From Paramarasmius palmivorus (lineage: Eukaryota; Basidiomycota; Agaricomycetes; Agaricales; Marasmiaceae): a stretch of 61,144 nucleotides of DNA. The position numbers were made by a program, and so were the translations under genes. Positions 1-9,798 of the stretch are shown here, piece by piece. Location of the stretch: contig JAYKXP010000217.1 of assembly GCA_037176845.1 (NCBI GenBank), positions 1-61,144 of the forward strand. Direction: 5' to 3'. Position 1 is the first letter of the stretch. The number at the start of each line of letters is the position of its first letter. The notes below the pieces were generated by a model. The model worked only from the letters and a program-made list of their open reading frames with translations, searched no databases and was not told the DNA's origin.

Positions 1-1143
1 TAAAGCAGAGGCACTTACCGGTTCTTGCATATCGGGGACAGGGGCGCGCTCGGACTCCTTGGGTTTGTCCTTACCCCTAGCCCGAGGAGCGCTAGTGGCC
101 TTTTCCTTACCTTTGGGCTTGCTGGGAACAGCCTCCTTCTTTTGAACGCGTACCGACACCGTTGCATCTGCGCGAGGAGTGCGTTTTGGCTGAGAGGGAG
201 CCTAGAAAATAAAATTAGAATGATCATATGAAAGGGACGATGTCGAATGGCTTACCGCGAGCAAGGGGGCTTTCTTAGCCTCAGCAGCAATATGAGCGTT
301 CTCGCCTTCATATGCCTCGTACCATTGCCCACCGTAGGTCTGGGCATTCCTCTCGTCGGGATCTTCACTCTGGTCGCTCCCATCACTAGAAAAGCCGTCG
401 TCCGGGTCAGTCCTAGAACACTTGGAGGGTTTGATATCGGAGTCGGAGTTGTCAAGATTGGATTTGTACTCCTTTCGTTTGAGGACCCTCGAAGAAGAAG
501 CCACTGGGGGAGGTGTCTTGGGGAGAGGCGCCACTGGTGGTGGAAGTGGATAGCGGAAATCAAAATCCTAGACATACAAAAGAATATAGAAAGAAATAAT
601 CATAAAAAACCGTCATATGACACACCTCGTATTTTCTCGACGAGGTCCTCGACTTCCATCCTCTGGCGGGAGCCAACAACAGTGGCCTAGGTTTTTGATG
701 ACAATTCCCCCCTTGTAAGCTGTATAGGGCCCAGGCGGTAATCTGGAGGATCACGCATGTATTCCTTTGGGATCTCGAATCCTCGAGTGTCAGACGGTTG
801 CATGCCCAATTGGTAACTCTCGCTGGGAAGAGTATGATCAAATGATTCGAAAAATATAAATTATAACTCACAATGTTGTCCTTCTGAGCTGCAAAGAAGT
901 TTGGCAACTGCATCGGGCGAAGGAATACCTCTGGCCTCGATCGAAGACAGCGTCGAATTACTTTCGAAAAGGCGGTGGATGAGATGAACGACCATCGCTC
1001 GTAACATCCCTAGCCGGCGCTCGTAGATTTCTTCGTCTTCGGGTGAATAGTCCGGGAATGTAGGAGAGGAGGTGGCCTAGCACGCTTGGGCTTAGAGGCC
1101 ACTTCTCTGGAGCGCAAAGGGGGTTCCGAACGGGCTTAGGCAT
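1..1143 (-). pseudogene. Antisense accessory gene of Gypsy-2 (gene B-like), broken and incomplete
   Basis: Minus-strand coding blocks separated by GT..AG introns. A 5' block encodes EDEEIYERRLGMLRAMVVH and runs to an intron at about 864-911. A middle block (IPKEYMRDPPDYRLGP, then KGGIVIKNLGHCCWLPPED) needs a one-base frame change near 725. A further intron lies at about 573-628. A Ser/Asp-rich block (KSNLDNSDSDIKPSKCSRTD) is followed by a last intron near 204-256 and a Lys/Pro-rich C-terminal part that continues out of the window. The C/T-rich upstream sequence (1221-1247) resembles that upstream of Gypsy-1 gene B, and the position just before the 3' LTR is the same. The function is unknown, and the frame break could be decay or a sequencing error. 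Confidence 0.5.
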
Positions 1144-1644
1144 CCAAGAAATAAAATATAAAAGAAAAAAGAGAAAATAGGACGGGACAACCCTTACTAA
1201 GAAAGTTCCTCGCTGAACGATGGTGGTGGGGGAAAAGAAAGAAAGGATTTTGGGACTTGGTTTTCAACTTTGTGAAAAGCTATATATCACAATCCGAGAA
1301 ACCTGCTCTATTCGATCACATCACGGAAGCTGAGTCATGAAACCGGCCAGTCACCGGCAGATAGTTAGATGACCCTGTAATAGCATACATGCCGTTCCCC
1401 TATGAAGAAAATGTCCCTAAGGACATCGAAATAACTAGGGATTACGAGCTTTGCGCGAGGGAATCGCTCGAAGTCTAGTTGATCATAAGATCAAAAATGT
1501 AAGATGATTGACGCTCGAGGAGGTTTGATAACCACCAGGCATCAACTGATCCGGACATAACGCGGACAGAGTATACGACCACGCGCATCTCGAAAACACC
1601 CAGAAAGAATTCATAGAACTATTGCAGACCTAGGACGGTCAAGA
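1144..1644. other. Spacer with promoter of the antisense gene; no ORF of note
   Basis: This is the 5' flank of the minus-strand gene. A purine tract on the plus strand at 1221-1247 reads as a C/T-rich tract on the gene's sense strand, a common feature near fungal transcription starts. A short inverted repeat ATGTCC-CTAA-GGACAT lies near 1410. No other gene is seen before the polypurine tract. Confidence 0.4.
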
Positions 1645-1662
1645 CTTTTGGTTTGGGGGAGA
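1645..1662 (+). other. Polypurine tract of Gypsy-2
   Basis: CTTTTGGTTTGGGGGAGA stands directly before an LTR beginning TGTGAGGG. It closely matches the Gypsy-1 tract at 27297-27315 (TTTGGGGGGAGA core). It would prime plus-strand DNA synthesis. Confidence 0.75.
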
Positions 1663-2750
1663 TGTGAGGGTACCAAGAACTGAAATCGCTGAAAAAAACA
1701 GTCAATTGACACCAATTGATAGTTCAGAATCGCACTAAAATTACATCATACTAAGTACAATATGGACTTAGGAACACAACTAAAATAAAAGGAACGAGAG
1801 CCTAGTAGTGCGCATATACGAAGGATAAGATAGGCATGCACTATGCGCAGTGAATACGATCTGCGCGCGCATATACGTTAAGTCGTCGTTAGCCCTATAT
1901 GATTGCGCTCGGCATACTGCGACGAAACCTGTCGACGAACTATAACCTATACCAGGCTGGAACCTTACGAGGACATGCACTGTAAATGGTAGACTACTAG
2001 TAGGGTCATATGGCTAACACTATACCGCGCTATGGACATATGAGATGGGATAGTGAACGAGGACCAAACTACCAACAGCGAAGAAAGGCCCCTAGGGGAT
2101 CGAATCAGAGCTATAATACCAAATACAGTGAGAAGCTGGAGGTGCGAGTCACCTTTGTGAGCAGAGTTACCAGATTAAAAATGTCCGAGTAACCGGGTCA
2201 TCGATTCGAGGACCATATGGAGGCTTAACAGCTTTCCATATCGATCGGAAATATCCCTCGAGCACGAGTTGGGAATTCCTACAGCTAGTACAGAACACAA
2301 GTGAGGGACATATAGTCCTATAACAAGAAACAGATAGGATTCCTGTGCGGACTGTCCCTAGGACATAGAAAAAATAATATAGAACTACGAGGGCATAGAG
2401 CCTACCTTCCTCGATACGAATCCGAAGCGTTTCGGTCGAGATTCGGGGGGAACGGGAATCCCGCTAGCAAGTTCCGAGCTGAATAACTAATGTCCTAGCA
2501 CCGATATCCGAACCGCACCATGTCGGAACAGCGCCTCCCGCGCACACTTCCTACAACCCAAAATAATATGAACTCGCAGTCCCTGCAAAATAATGAGAAT
2601 TCCGACCAATAAATATCCAAACCTTCTTATCCTGGTAGATACTTACTTCAAAATGGACAGAATCCTCTCCTCGTTCTCATTTCTTGCATAGTTACAATTA
2701 CTTTATCGTGTCCACAATCACTATATATGTAAAATAAGTCACGCTCGCAG

Positions 2751-2760
2751 GGTATATAAG
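2751..2760 (+). promoter_or_regulatory. TATA box of the Gypsy-2 LTR
   Basis: GGTATATAAG lies about 1.09 kb inside the LTR, a plausible U3/R border. Transcription would start about 30 bases downstream, near 2785. Confidence 0.5.
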
Positions 2761-3041
2761 CACGCAGGTTTCCCCTAGGAAGCCTCAAGCAATTACCCCC
2801 TCTATTTTACGTAGCCACTAGGATGCCCCAATACAAGAGTTCTTTGTCTTCTATCTTGACCAAAGAGGCGACCTGTGCTTAGAACAAATAAAACCCCTTT
2901 ATTTACTGAAAAAGGGAAAAAATAAAACCTTGAAAAGCCTTCTCTATATTTGAACTAGAGCGTGGAAATTAGAACTTTGAGATACCCATAGGACAGAGCA
3001 AAGCCGCGTTCTAGTCTCTGCATAGAATGATTGATTCTGGA

Positions 3042-3210
3042 CTAGTGTGAGCCCCACTAGGATCCCTCTTTTCAACTTGGTGTGGTGCCCCACCATGTCG
3101 TTAAAGCTGAGTGTGGAGCCCCACCTAGCTTATAGGTGGGCCTGATTGTCGTGCTAGTTCGACTAGTGTAATCAGTTGCCTTTGGTTGTCGTGCTAGTTC
3201 GACAGTGTAA
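3042..3210 (+). repeat. Row of hairpins and a 40-bp tandem duplication in the LTR leader
   Basis: Three inverted repeats follow each other: CTAGTG..CACTAG (3042-3060), TGGTG..CACCA (3079-3095) and CCCACCTA-GCTTA-TAGGTGGG (about 3119-3139). After them TTGTCGTGCTAGTTCGAC occurs twice with a 40-bp period (from about 3146 and 3186). They would all lie in the transcribed R/U5 part. Confidence 0.55.
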
Positions 3211-3636
3211 CCATACCTTCATAGGTACAATAGTCTTTACCCTTAGTTTGGGTTTGGAAAATAGGTTATTTTGCCTTCATAGGAACTAATAGGAATATAT
3301 ATAGAAATGATTATAGGTATTGGCTCGCTTGTCTTATCATATCGAGACTATATTATCATATATACACATGTTTCATTCCATCGCTCGTACACTTCCCTTG
3401 TGTCCTAGTGATTTGTAGACGTTCACCTAGTTGTCTAGTTGATTTCTTGTGTCGATTGTACGGATCCTTTGACAACGTCGAACCCTGCTCGCACAACTTG
3501 GCATATTATTTCGCTCGTTCACAAGCGTTTTATAAGCCTCACACCGCCATCCTACTGCTTCCTGGAGATCGCGTGTAAGTTTGACCATCCAGCCCTTTCC
3601 CTTGTGCATTTCTGAGTATATGGCCTGTTTAGGTTT

Positions 3637-4428
3637 TTGCAAGCAGGTACACCATATGATATCGTGACGTTGAACGCCTCCGTATGCCACGCGAGCCACT
3701 TCCTTTGTTTTGCGACGATGGAGCAGACACTGTGGGCGGATCTCTATCTACAATTACACCCTCCGAAGGCGCATTTACGACTCGAAACTGACACGGCTGC
3801 CGGAGCCTTGACCGATATCGCTTTTCATTGGCATGAAGTCATTGTAAACAACCCCCATGCCTTCCTGGCCCCGTGCCCGTGGCAGGCTCACGAGTACCCA
3901 CATGTACCGAATGTGCTTTCAGTAGACAGTTTGCTGCAGATTTTTTCTCTGCTAATTCTGTTGGTTTTAGGAAAAGTGTTTCGGTGCCCAGCAGATGTCA
4001 CATCAGGTACAAACGTGAATTGTCACTTACACGGGACCGCAATTTTGCGTCTTCAGGAGGTTATCAGGACACTGGATGAAGCCATCGTTGCTGTATCCGC
4101 TGCCTCTCCGATTCGTATCTCCATATCCGCCTTATGGACTGCATATTTAATACAGCAAGGGGTCATACTCACGGACATCATCAGCAAACAAGCTCGTATT
4201 GATAGTTCTTGGAGAGAGGGGAAGGAACGCTTCTGGGAAGAACTGAAAAGTGAGAAGGATTCGCTCGAGATGATTCGTACCGTTGGTCTGGGATCTTCGA
4301 TACAGATAAATCTTGCCGTGTCTCCACACACATTCTCGTTTGTTCTCACACAGGCGGATTGTACCTCCATATCGTGGGTTCTCAAACCGTTTTTGGACAG
4401 AGAGTATGTACTTGTAAGTAGAACATAG
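3637..4428 (+). CDS. Hypothetical ORF upstream of the Helitron Rep gene
   Basis: An open frame of about 260 codons with no recognised domain. A GTAAGT-type donor near 3572 and an acceptor near 3640 suggest an upstream exon, so the true start is unknown. A second frame is open at 3873-4079, so the real coding path may change frame or contain an intron. It could be the N-terminal part of a Helitron-borne gene, a captured host fragment or chance. It ends about 600 bases before the Rep frame, on the same strand. Confidence 0.25.
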   Translation: MQAGTPYDIVTLNASVCHASHFLCFATMEQTLWADLYLQLHPPKAHLRLETDTAAGALTDIAFHWHEVIVNNPHAFLAPCPWQAHEYPHVPNVLSVDSLLQIFSLLILLVLGKVFRCPADVTSGTNVNCHLHGTAILRLQEVIRTLDEAIVAVSAASPIRISISALWTAYLIQQGVILTDIISKQARIDSSWREGKERFWEELKSEKDSLEMIRTVGLGSSIQINLAVSPHTFSFVLTQADCTSISWVLKPFLDREYVLVSRT

Positions 4429-4567
4429 CATATATCTTTGGTCAATAATGTTAAGCACTGGAGATATTAGACGCTGGTGTCCGATAAAGACGCCCATACT
4501 GGTGTCCATGCACACACGTGACATGTTCAATTTCATGGGTGGGTGAAAACGCACTCCTTCCTTCTCT

Positions 4568-5020
4568 TTGACTACCGTCTTCGACATGCGTCTTTCGACT
4601 CTAATTTCTGCCGGCGTTTGCTGGCTCGTTCTGGTAGTTGCAGGTAATGCATTTTTTTTCAGTCGACGAGTTCGGTCTGCTGATTTGCGTGCTACAGCAT
4701 CGTTGAATCCAAGTGGAAAGCTACGCTTCAAACTGCTTAAAGAAACAAACGCTCAGCGTCTACTTGCTCGAAACTATCGTCCCTCTGCACACTTGGACGA
4801 CCTTATATGCCGGCTTACTTGTGTTGATCCCACCAGCCGGCTCGTGGCCAGCTGTGGTGATATGGTGCTCTTCGAGATGACCTGTTGCGCCGAAGGTTGC
4901 CCAACAGAAGGCGCTCTGAATCAGAAGAAGTGCGTATGGGATTACCCTGTGTTTACAGCAGAGTCTGATGATTTCTGTTCTGCTCCTGACACCACAGTCA
5001 AACCTGCGCCGCACACCTAG
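4568..5020 (+). CDS. Hypothetical Cys-rich small protein
   Basis: A 150-codon frame beginning MTTVFDMRLSTLISAGVCWL. A hydrophobic stretch at residues 10-30 could be a signal or membrane segment. The C-terminal half holds several Cys residues (CRLTCVD, ASCGD, CCAEGC, KKCVWD, DFCSAP). It lies just before the Rep frame on the same strand and may belong to the Helitron's 5' region. No family is recognised and no start signal distinguishes it from a chance frame. Confidence 0.25.
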   Translation: MTTVFDMRLSTLISAGVCWLVLVVAGNAFFFSRRVRSADLRATASLNPSGKLRFKLLKETNAQRLLARNYRPSAHLDDLICRLTCVDPTSRLVASCGDMVLFEMTCCAEGCPTEGALNQKKCVWDYPVFTAESDDFCSAPDTTVKPAPHT

Positions 5021-5055
5021 TAGGCACGTCCGACTGCAAGGATGGCACCCATGAT

Positions 5056-8000
5056 ATGCAGCTCAAGCATAGCATCAACCAGCCGCGTTCCCTGGGGAAT
5101 GTACGGCGGATCGATTTTCGAGTATTAGATATCCGTAACGGCACCAGCCGTATGCATTATTCTCAACGAGCTTCGCATTCTATTAATCAATATATGGATC
5201 TTCTATCCTTGTCATTTGTTTCCTTGCATGTCCCCCTTCACCCGTCTCTTCGTAGTGGACACCCCATCATTATGCAAGCTATCACAACTCATTTGAACGC
5301 CGAAACGTGCCGACATGTCGCTCATGTCCTCCTTCCGGTCTGTGGAAGTGGGCAATCGAAGCTCGACGCGCGCAAGTCGTGTTCTCTCCGTCGCCTTACA
5401 GATACGATCACACACATGGCCTTTCTTTTTCTTTTAGCCACTGCCGCTCATAACGCTATGGTTTTCAGAGTTCGGCTGTGCGGGCTGATGCTTATCCGCA
5501 ATCTAATGAGTAGAGCGTGCTTTCAACATGCGGTGACTACTTTATGTCTACCTCTGGATAAGCCGAACAGTATCTTAGTGCCACTGTTTAGGTATGCTAC
5601 TACCGCCTGCCTCCTTGGACTTAAGGGGGTCAGTAGATGCTGCAGTCGTGAGCATCTCCTTTTGAACATCAACCAGTTTCACAAACCGCCTTCGACCAAG
5701 GAAGCACATTCCTCGTGCTTAGAAAACTCGTGTAGTGGCGCTGGAAACGTGTATTCCATCAAGACGTGTGAGCTCTTTGGAGGAGGAAGGAAAGCAGTTA
5801 TTCCGTGGAACCTTCTTGAAGGTATTGTCGTCCCCCAAGTGAATGATAAGCCGTCTGTTCCAGGATCTACGCACACGTTTTTAACCCACTTGCCTATCGA
5901 GGACACTGCGCAGCTTCTGGCCAACGAGCCTGACTGTATCGTTGTATCGGGCTCCGTTTTACCTCTTATGCCGTTCTTAACTCGTGACAAGGGAAGAGCG
6001 ATAGCCAAGTTGCACAGTGCCCGTAACCACTCCTTGATGAATAAAGATGCCGTGGAACTCTACTTCAGTACGCATTGCTGTGGTTTGTGTAGTCAGATGG
6101 TCAGTGTAATCAAAGTAAAACCACCGCCAAGACAGAGAAAGCGAGTCACTCAGATACTAAGGCGTAATCGGAAAAAAACAATTGAGCAACAGCAGCCTCC
6201 TGATACAGAAGAAGTACTTAAACAGTTACTCTTACCTGACGAGGAGGAACTTGTCACGTATCCGCCTGCACAAGCTAGCCAGGGCTTGATCCATCCCATT
6301 ATATCCAATGCCTGCTCGAAGCTAAGTCCAGCTTCCTTTGAGGAAGAAGGCTGTGCAGTGTGCGCTCAACTGACTCGAAAAACTGACATGACACCCATAC
6401 GTCATATCCAAGGTTATATGCGTTTGCTAGAAAAGAGTGAAGGTACCCGGAAACAAAGAATGGCTTCCACTGACCCCATCACGCATCTGTCAAACCCAAT
6501 TTGTGCCAAGGATTGCAACTCTGTGTGCTCTACGTGTCAAAAAGCTTTGGTGAATGGAAACATGCCCAAGCTAGCTCTTGCAAATGGATTCTGGATAGGT
6601 GAAGTGCCAGCTCAACTTAAATACCTCTCATACGTTGAGAAACTGCTTATTGCTCGGGTTAGACATACTTCCTGTTTTATTCGTATTGCAACTGGAGGCA
6701 AGAAAATGAAGGCTAATGCAATGGCTTTTGAGGCACCCATTCCCAAGGTATATGATATACTTCCTCCGCCCAGAGAGGATATTGATGAAGTTCTTGCTGT
6801 TTTGTTCACTGGTCCAAATAAGCCCTCAGCAGATGACTTTACACGTACTCCACTACTTGTTCGGCGAAGTGTGGTTAAAGAAGCCCTGACGTGGCTTATA
6901 CTTAACCATCGAGATTACTCCGATGTGAAACTTTCAGAAGACCACCTTTCACAGTACGATGAAAAGCTTCCACCATGTTCCGTTATATGGAGGGAAGCTG
7001 ACAACAACAAAATTGTTGAATCAATGTCCCCTGATGACAACGAAGTGGAAGATGGCACTGAGAGTGGGCACTGTTCATTTACTGTACATGGAATATTGGG
7101 AGATGATCTTCCAGGCTACACAAAAGATGAGATAAAGGGTATTGCTGCAAGCTACTTTAATCGGGGTGGTAAGGTACTTGCTATTGGTCATAAGCAAGAA
7201 GGTGAGTCCATTTGGAAAAATCCAGCACTTTATCCCAAAATGTTTCCATGGCTGTTTCCTTATGGATACGGCGGTATAGGTACATGTCATCTTTCAGAGT
7301 CAGCTCATAAAAAGTATTTGCTCATGTATTATGATAAACGCTTCCAGACTGATGAAAATTTCCCTATAGTTGCTTTTAGTCACGAACAAGTTAAAGCAGC
7401 CACATCTGCAGGTTGGCTTCTAGCTGATAAGCAATCGTTTGATGCTGTTGCTAACAGAATTGTATCTCTCAATACTTCAGTTCTACAGGATATTGCAGAA
7501 CGAATGGCTGGTGGTGAAAAGGTAGTCCCACAGGGTGACCAGGAAGTTGAGTGTTTTAAAGTCCTTAATGATATTGATAGAGTTGCGAGCAAAGTCAATG
7601 GATCTGCAACTACAAAGAAGTTTATGCGTCATGAAGTATGGTCCCTAATTGCACACAAAGGAGCTCCTTCATGGTACATCACAATTTCACCATCTGATAG
7701 TAAAAACCCCTTATGTGTTTATTTTGCTGGAAAACAAGTTGAATTTTCATCTAAAGTAATGGATCATGCTCTGAGACTGAGGCTGATATGTAGTAATCCT
7801 GTAGCATCTGCTAGGTTTTTTAACCACATGGTTGACATATTTATCACTGAGGTTCTTGGACACAATACTTACCATCAAGGTTTATATGGCGAACATGATG
7901 CACATTATGGTGTTGTTGAGCAGCAAGGGCGCCTTACTCTACATCTCCACCTGCTTCTCTGGATTAAGGGTGCACTTAGTCCACAGCAAATGCGGGACAA

Positions 8001-9798
8001 GCTTAAAGCAAGAATTGAAGGCTTTGAGGAAAGTGTAATTAAATATATTGACAGTGTTTTTGCTGGGCAGTTTTTGGACAATACACTTGAACAGGTAGCC
8101 AGAGATGTCGAAATAGCAAAGAAAGGAGAAAACTATGTCAACCCTACTCAGGCACTACCTGTATGTCCCCCAAAACAATGTGCTCGTCACCAATATGACT
8201 GTTCTAATCTAGAGTGTAGTGATTGTGAAGCTTATCTTGACTGGTACAAGCATTATGTGTTTGATGTAAATGATATCATTCTTAAGACACAATGGCATGA
8301 ATGTGACTCAAACTACAAAAAGGACGGAACGTTGAAGAAGCATCATGTCTATAAAGGTTGTCGAGATAATAAATGGGGTAAGTGTCGAGCTAGATTTCCA
8401 AGACCAACTCATCCACGTACTTCGATAGACCATGAAAGTGGAGCAATAACCATGCGTAAAGATGAACCTTGGTTTAACACCTTCTCATATCCTCTAACCT
8501 ATCTAATGCGAAGCAATACAGACGTCACATTTCTGGGTTCAGGTACTGCAATTAAATCGGTGGTGCTTTATGTTACGGACTATATTACCAAATCATCACT
8601 AAAGACTCATGTGGTGTTTGATGCTATACTGTCTGTGTATTCGAAGCATGGTTCTGTTATTACAGGGTCTGAAAGCAGTGCAGAGAAAGCTAGGAAACTC
8701 CTTACTAAGATTGTCAATCTTCTGACCACGAAAATGGAATTTGGAGCTCCACTGATATGCTCATATCTACTGGACTTTCCAGATCATTATACTGATCATC
8801 GATTTATCTCGTTTTATTGGCAGCAATATGTGGCTCGTGTTGAAAGTGACTGTGCTAGTGACCTGCCCTCTATAAAAGAGGATGCCTGTAAATCTGAGGA
8901 TAGTGTTAAAGAGCGAGTAGCTTTAGTGAAGCGTGGTCATCGTATCATAGGACTGTCACCTGTTATGGACTATGCTGATAGGCCTATTGAATGTAGCAAT
9001 ATTGTGTTGTACGACTGGGTTCGGATGTCACACAGAGTTACATTGAAGTCAGCAAAGAAACGCAGTGTAAAAGTGGCAGCCGGTCAAGATGGTGAAATAG
9101 GTGCTGGGGAAGAAAATGGTATCAAAGATAAGCAAGCATCTGACCAGTTGAATAAAGCAGGTAAATTGCCTTTGAACCACTTTTACTATCATCCAAACCA
9201 TGAACTATCTGATACTCATGTTGCTAAAATACAGAAAGACTCGGACAATCTTGTTGTGAACTTTTTGGGTGCAAATTTGCCCCGTCGTGATATTGGAGAT
9301 AGAGAATACTATTGTAAAGTGATGCTTACGTTATTCAAACCATGGAGGAACGGTAAAAGTCTTAAAGAAGGTTACAACACTTGGGAAGACTCCTTTAACA
9401 GCTATGCCTTCTCACAGCGACAAAGAAAGCTTATGGATAATTTCATGATAAGATATGAATGTCTTGACGCCCGTGATGACTATCATGCACAAATGAGAAA
9501 GGATAATGGACTTCATAGTAGCTGGGATCCGTTAATCGACTGTGTTGAAGAAGACTATGATGATATCTTGAATTCTTTCCCTGATGCTGTTCAAACAACT
9601 GAAGAGTCCTGCTTTCCATATCAGAATGACTTTGAAGGAGTTGCACAGCTGGCTGATTTTAGCAAAAGTCACAAGCAACGATTGATCCAGAAGCTGGAAA
9701 TCCAGCGCACCCTGAGCAACAGCAACTGGACTAAAGCATTGCCTGTAAGGCCCACTTCTAATGTCGAAAGTTATTCTCCAATTGTATTGAACACCTGA
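5056..9798 (+). CDS. Helitron Rep-type protein (DUF6570 plus Helitron_like_N)
   Basis: A 1580-codon frame, ending in TGA at 9796-9798. Residues 1-400 are unassigned, with Cys pairs such as THCCGLCSQM. A block matching the Helitron-associated DUF6570 family runs from about 510 to 650: LANGFWIGEVPAQL, EKLLIARVRH, KMKANAMAFE, PKVYDILPPPREDIDEVL. The HUH nuclease region follows at about 880-1180, with the metal-binding motif HLHLLLWI near 962-970 and the tyrosine-bearing segment LYVTDYITKS near 1170. The Rep nicks a single strand and joins covalently to DNA through tyrosine during rolling-circle transposition. The stop is in phase with the helicase frame that follows, so this is probably the first two thirds of one RepHel protein. 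Confidence 0.9.
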   Translation: MQLKHSINQPRSLGNVRRIDFRVLDIRNGTSRMHYSQRASHSINQYMDLLSLSFVSLHVPLHPSLRSGHPIIMQAITTHLNAETCRHVAHVLLPVCGSGQSKLDARKSCSLRRLTDTITHMAFLFLLATAAHNAMVFRVRLCGLMLIRNLMSRACFQHAVTTLCLPLDKPNSILVPLFRYATTACLLGLKGVSRCCSREHLLLNINQFHKPPSTKEAHSSCLENSCSGAGNVYSIKTCELFGGGRKAVIPWNLLEGIVVPQVNDKPSVPGSTHTFLTHLPIEDTAQLLANEPDCIVVSGSVLPLMPFLTRDKGRAIAKLHSARNHSLMNKDAVELYFSTHCCGLCSQMVSVIKVKPPPRQRKRVTQILRRNRKKTIEQQQPPDTEEVLKQLLLPDEEELVTYPPAQASQGLIHPIISNACSKLSPASFEEEGCAVCAQLTRKTDMTPIRHIQGYMRLLEKSEGTRKQRMASTDPITHLSNPICAKDCNSVCSTCQKALVNGNMPKLALANGFWIGEVPAQLKYLSYVEKLLIARVRHTSCFIRIATGGKKMKANAMAFEAPIPKVYDILPPPREDIDEVLAVLFTGPNKPSADDFTRTPLLVRRSVVKEALTWLILNHRDYSDVKLSEDHLSQYDEKLPPCSVIWREADNNKIVESMSPDDNEVEDGTESGHCSFTVHGILGDDLPGYTKDEIKGIAASYFNRGGKVLAIGHKQEGESIWKNPALYPKMFPWLFPYGYGGIGTCHLSESAHKKYLLMYYDKRFQTDENFPIVAFSHEQVKAATSAGWLLADKQSFDAVANRIVSLNTSVLQDIAERMAGGEKVVPQGDQEVECFKVLNDIDRVASKVNGSATTKKFMRHEVWSLIAHKGAPSWYITISPSDSKNPLCVYFAGKQVEFSSKVMDHALRLRLICSNPVASARFFNHMVDIFITEVLGHNTYHQGLYGEHDAHYGVVEQQGRLTLHLHLLLWIKGALSPQQMRDKLKARIEGFEESVIKYIDSVFAGQFLDNTLEQVARDVEIAKKGENYVNPTQALPVCPPKQCARHQYDCSNLECSDCEAYLDWYKHYVFDVNDIILKTQWHECDSNYKKDGTLKKHHVYKGCRDNKWGKCRARFPRPTHPRTSIDHESGAITMRKDEPWFNTFSYPLTYLMRSNTDVTFLGSGTAIKSVVLYVTDYITKSSLKTHVVFDAILSVYSKHGSVITGSESSAEKARKLLTKIVNLLTTKMEFGAPLICSYLLDFPDHYTDHRFISFYWQQYVARVESDCASDLPSIKEDACKSEDSVKERVALVKRGHRIIGLSPVMDYADRPIECSNIVLYDWVRMSHRVTLKSAKKRSVKVAAGQDGEIGAGEENGIKDKQASDQLNKAGKLPLNHFYYHPNHELSDTHVAKIQKDSDNLVVNFLGANLPRRDIGDREYYCKVMLTLFKPWRNGKSLKEGYNTWEDSFNSYAFSQRQRKLMDNFMIRYECLDARDDYHAQMRKDNGLHSSWDPLIDCVEEDYDDILNSFPDAVQTTEESCFPYQNDFEGVAQLADFSKSHKQRLIQKLEIQRTLSNSNWTKALPVRPTSNVESYSPIVLNT

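Larger units (their letters stand above)
1..3543 (+). mobile_element. Gypsy-2: 3' portion of a Ty3/Gypsy LTR retrotransposon
   Basis: Only the 3' end lies in the window. Reading on the plus strand there is an opposite-strand accessory gene (1-1143), a spacer, a polypurine tract (1645-1662) and an LTR (1663-3543). The order is the same as the 3' part of the complete Gypsy-1 element at 11372-28982, which is why I read this as a second Gypsy family rather than a solo LTR. The pol region would lie to the left, outside the window. The LTR has no obvious similarity to that of Gypsy-1 apart from the polypurine tract, so the two are different families with shared architecture. Confidence 0.65.
1663..3543 (+). 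repeat. 3' LTR of Gypsy-2 (about 1.88 kb)
   Basis: The boundaries come from the polypurine tract at the left and from matching short inverted ends: TGTGAGGGT at the start and AGCCTCACA at the end (8 of 9 positions complementary). The LTR holds a strong TATA box near 2753 and a hairpin-rich downstream part. No second copy of this LTR is in the window, so the ends cannot be confirmed by alignment. Short ORFs inside it have no coding character. Confidence 0.6.

Noticed and set aside
3544..5055. Helitron 5' terminus
   Set aside because: No convincing TC start or matching 3' hairpin with CTRR could be identified, and the element is truncated on the right.
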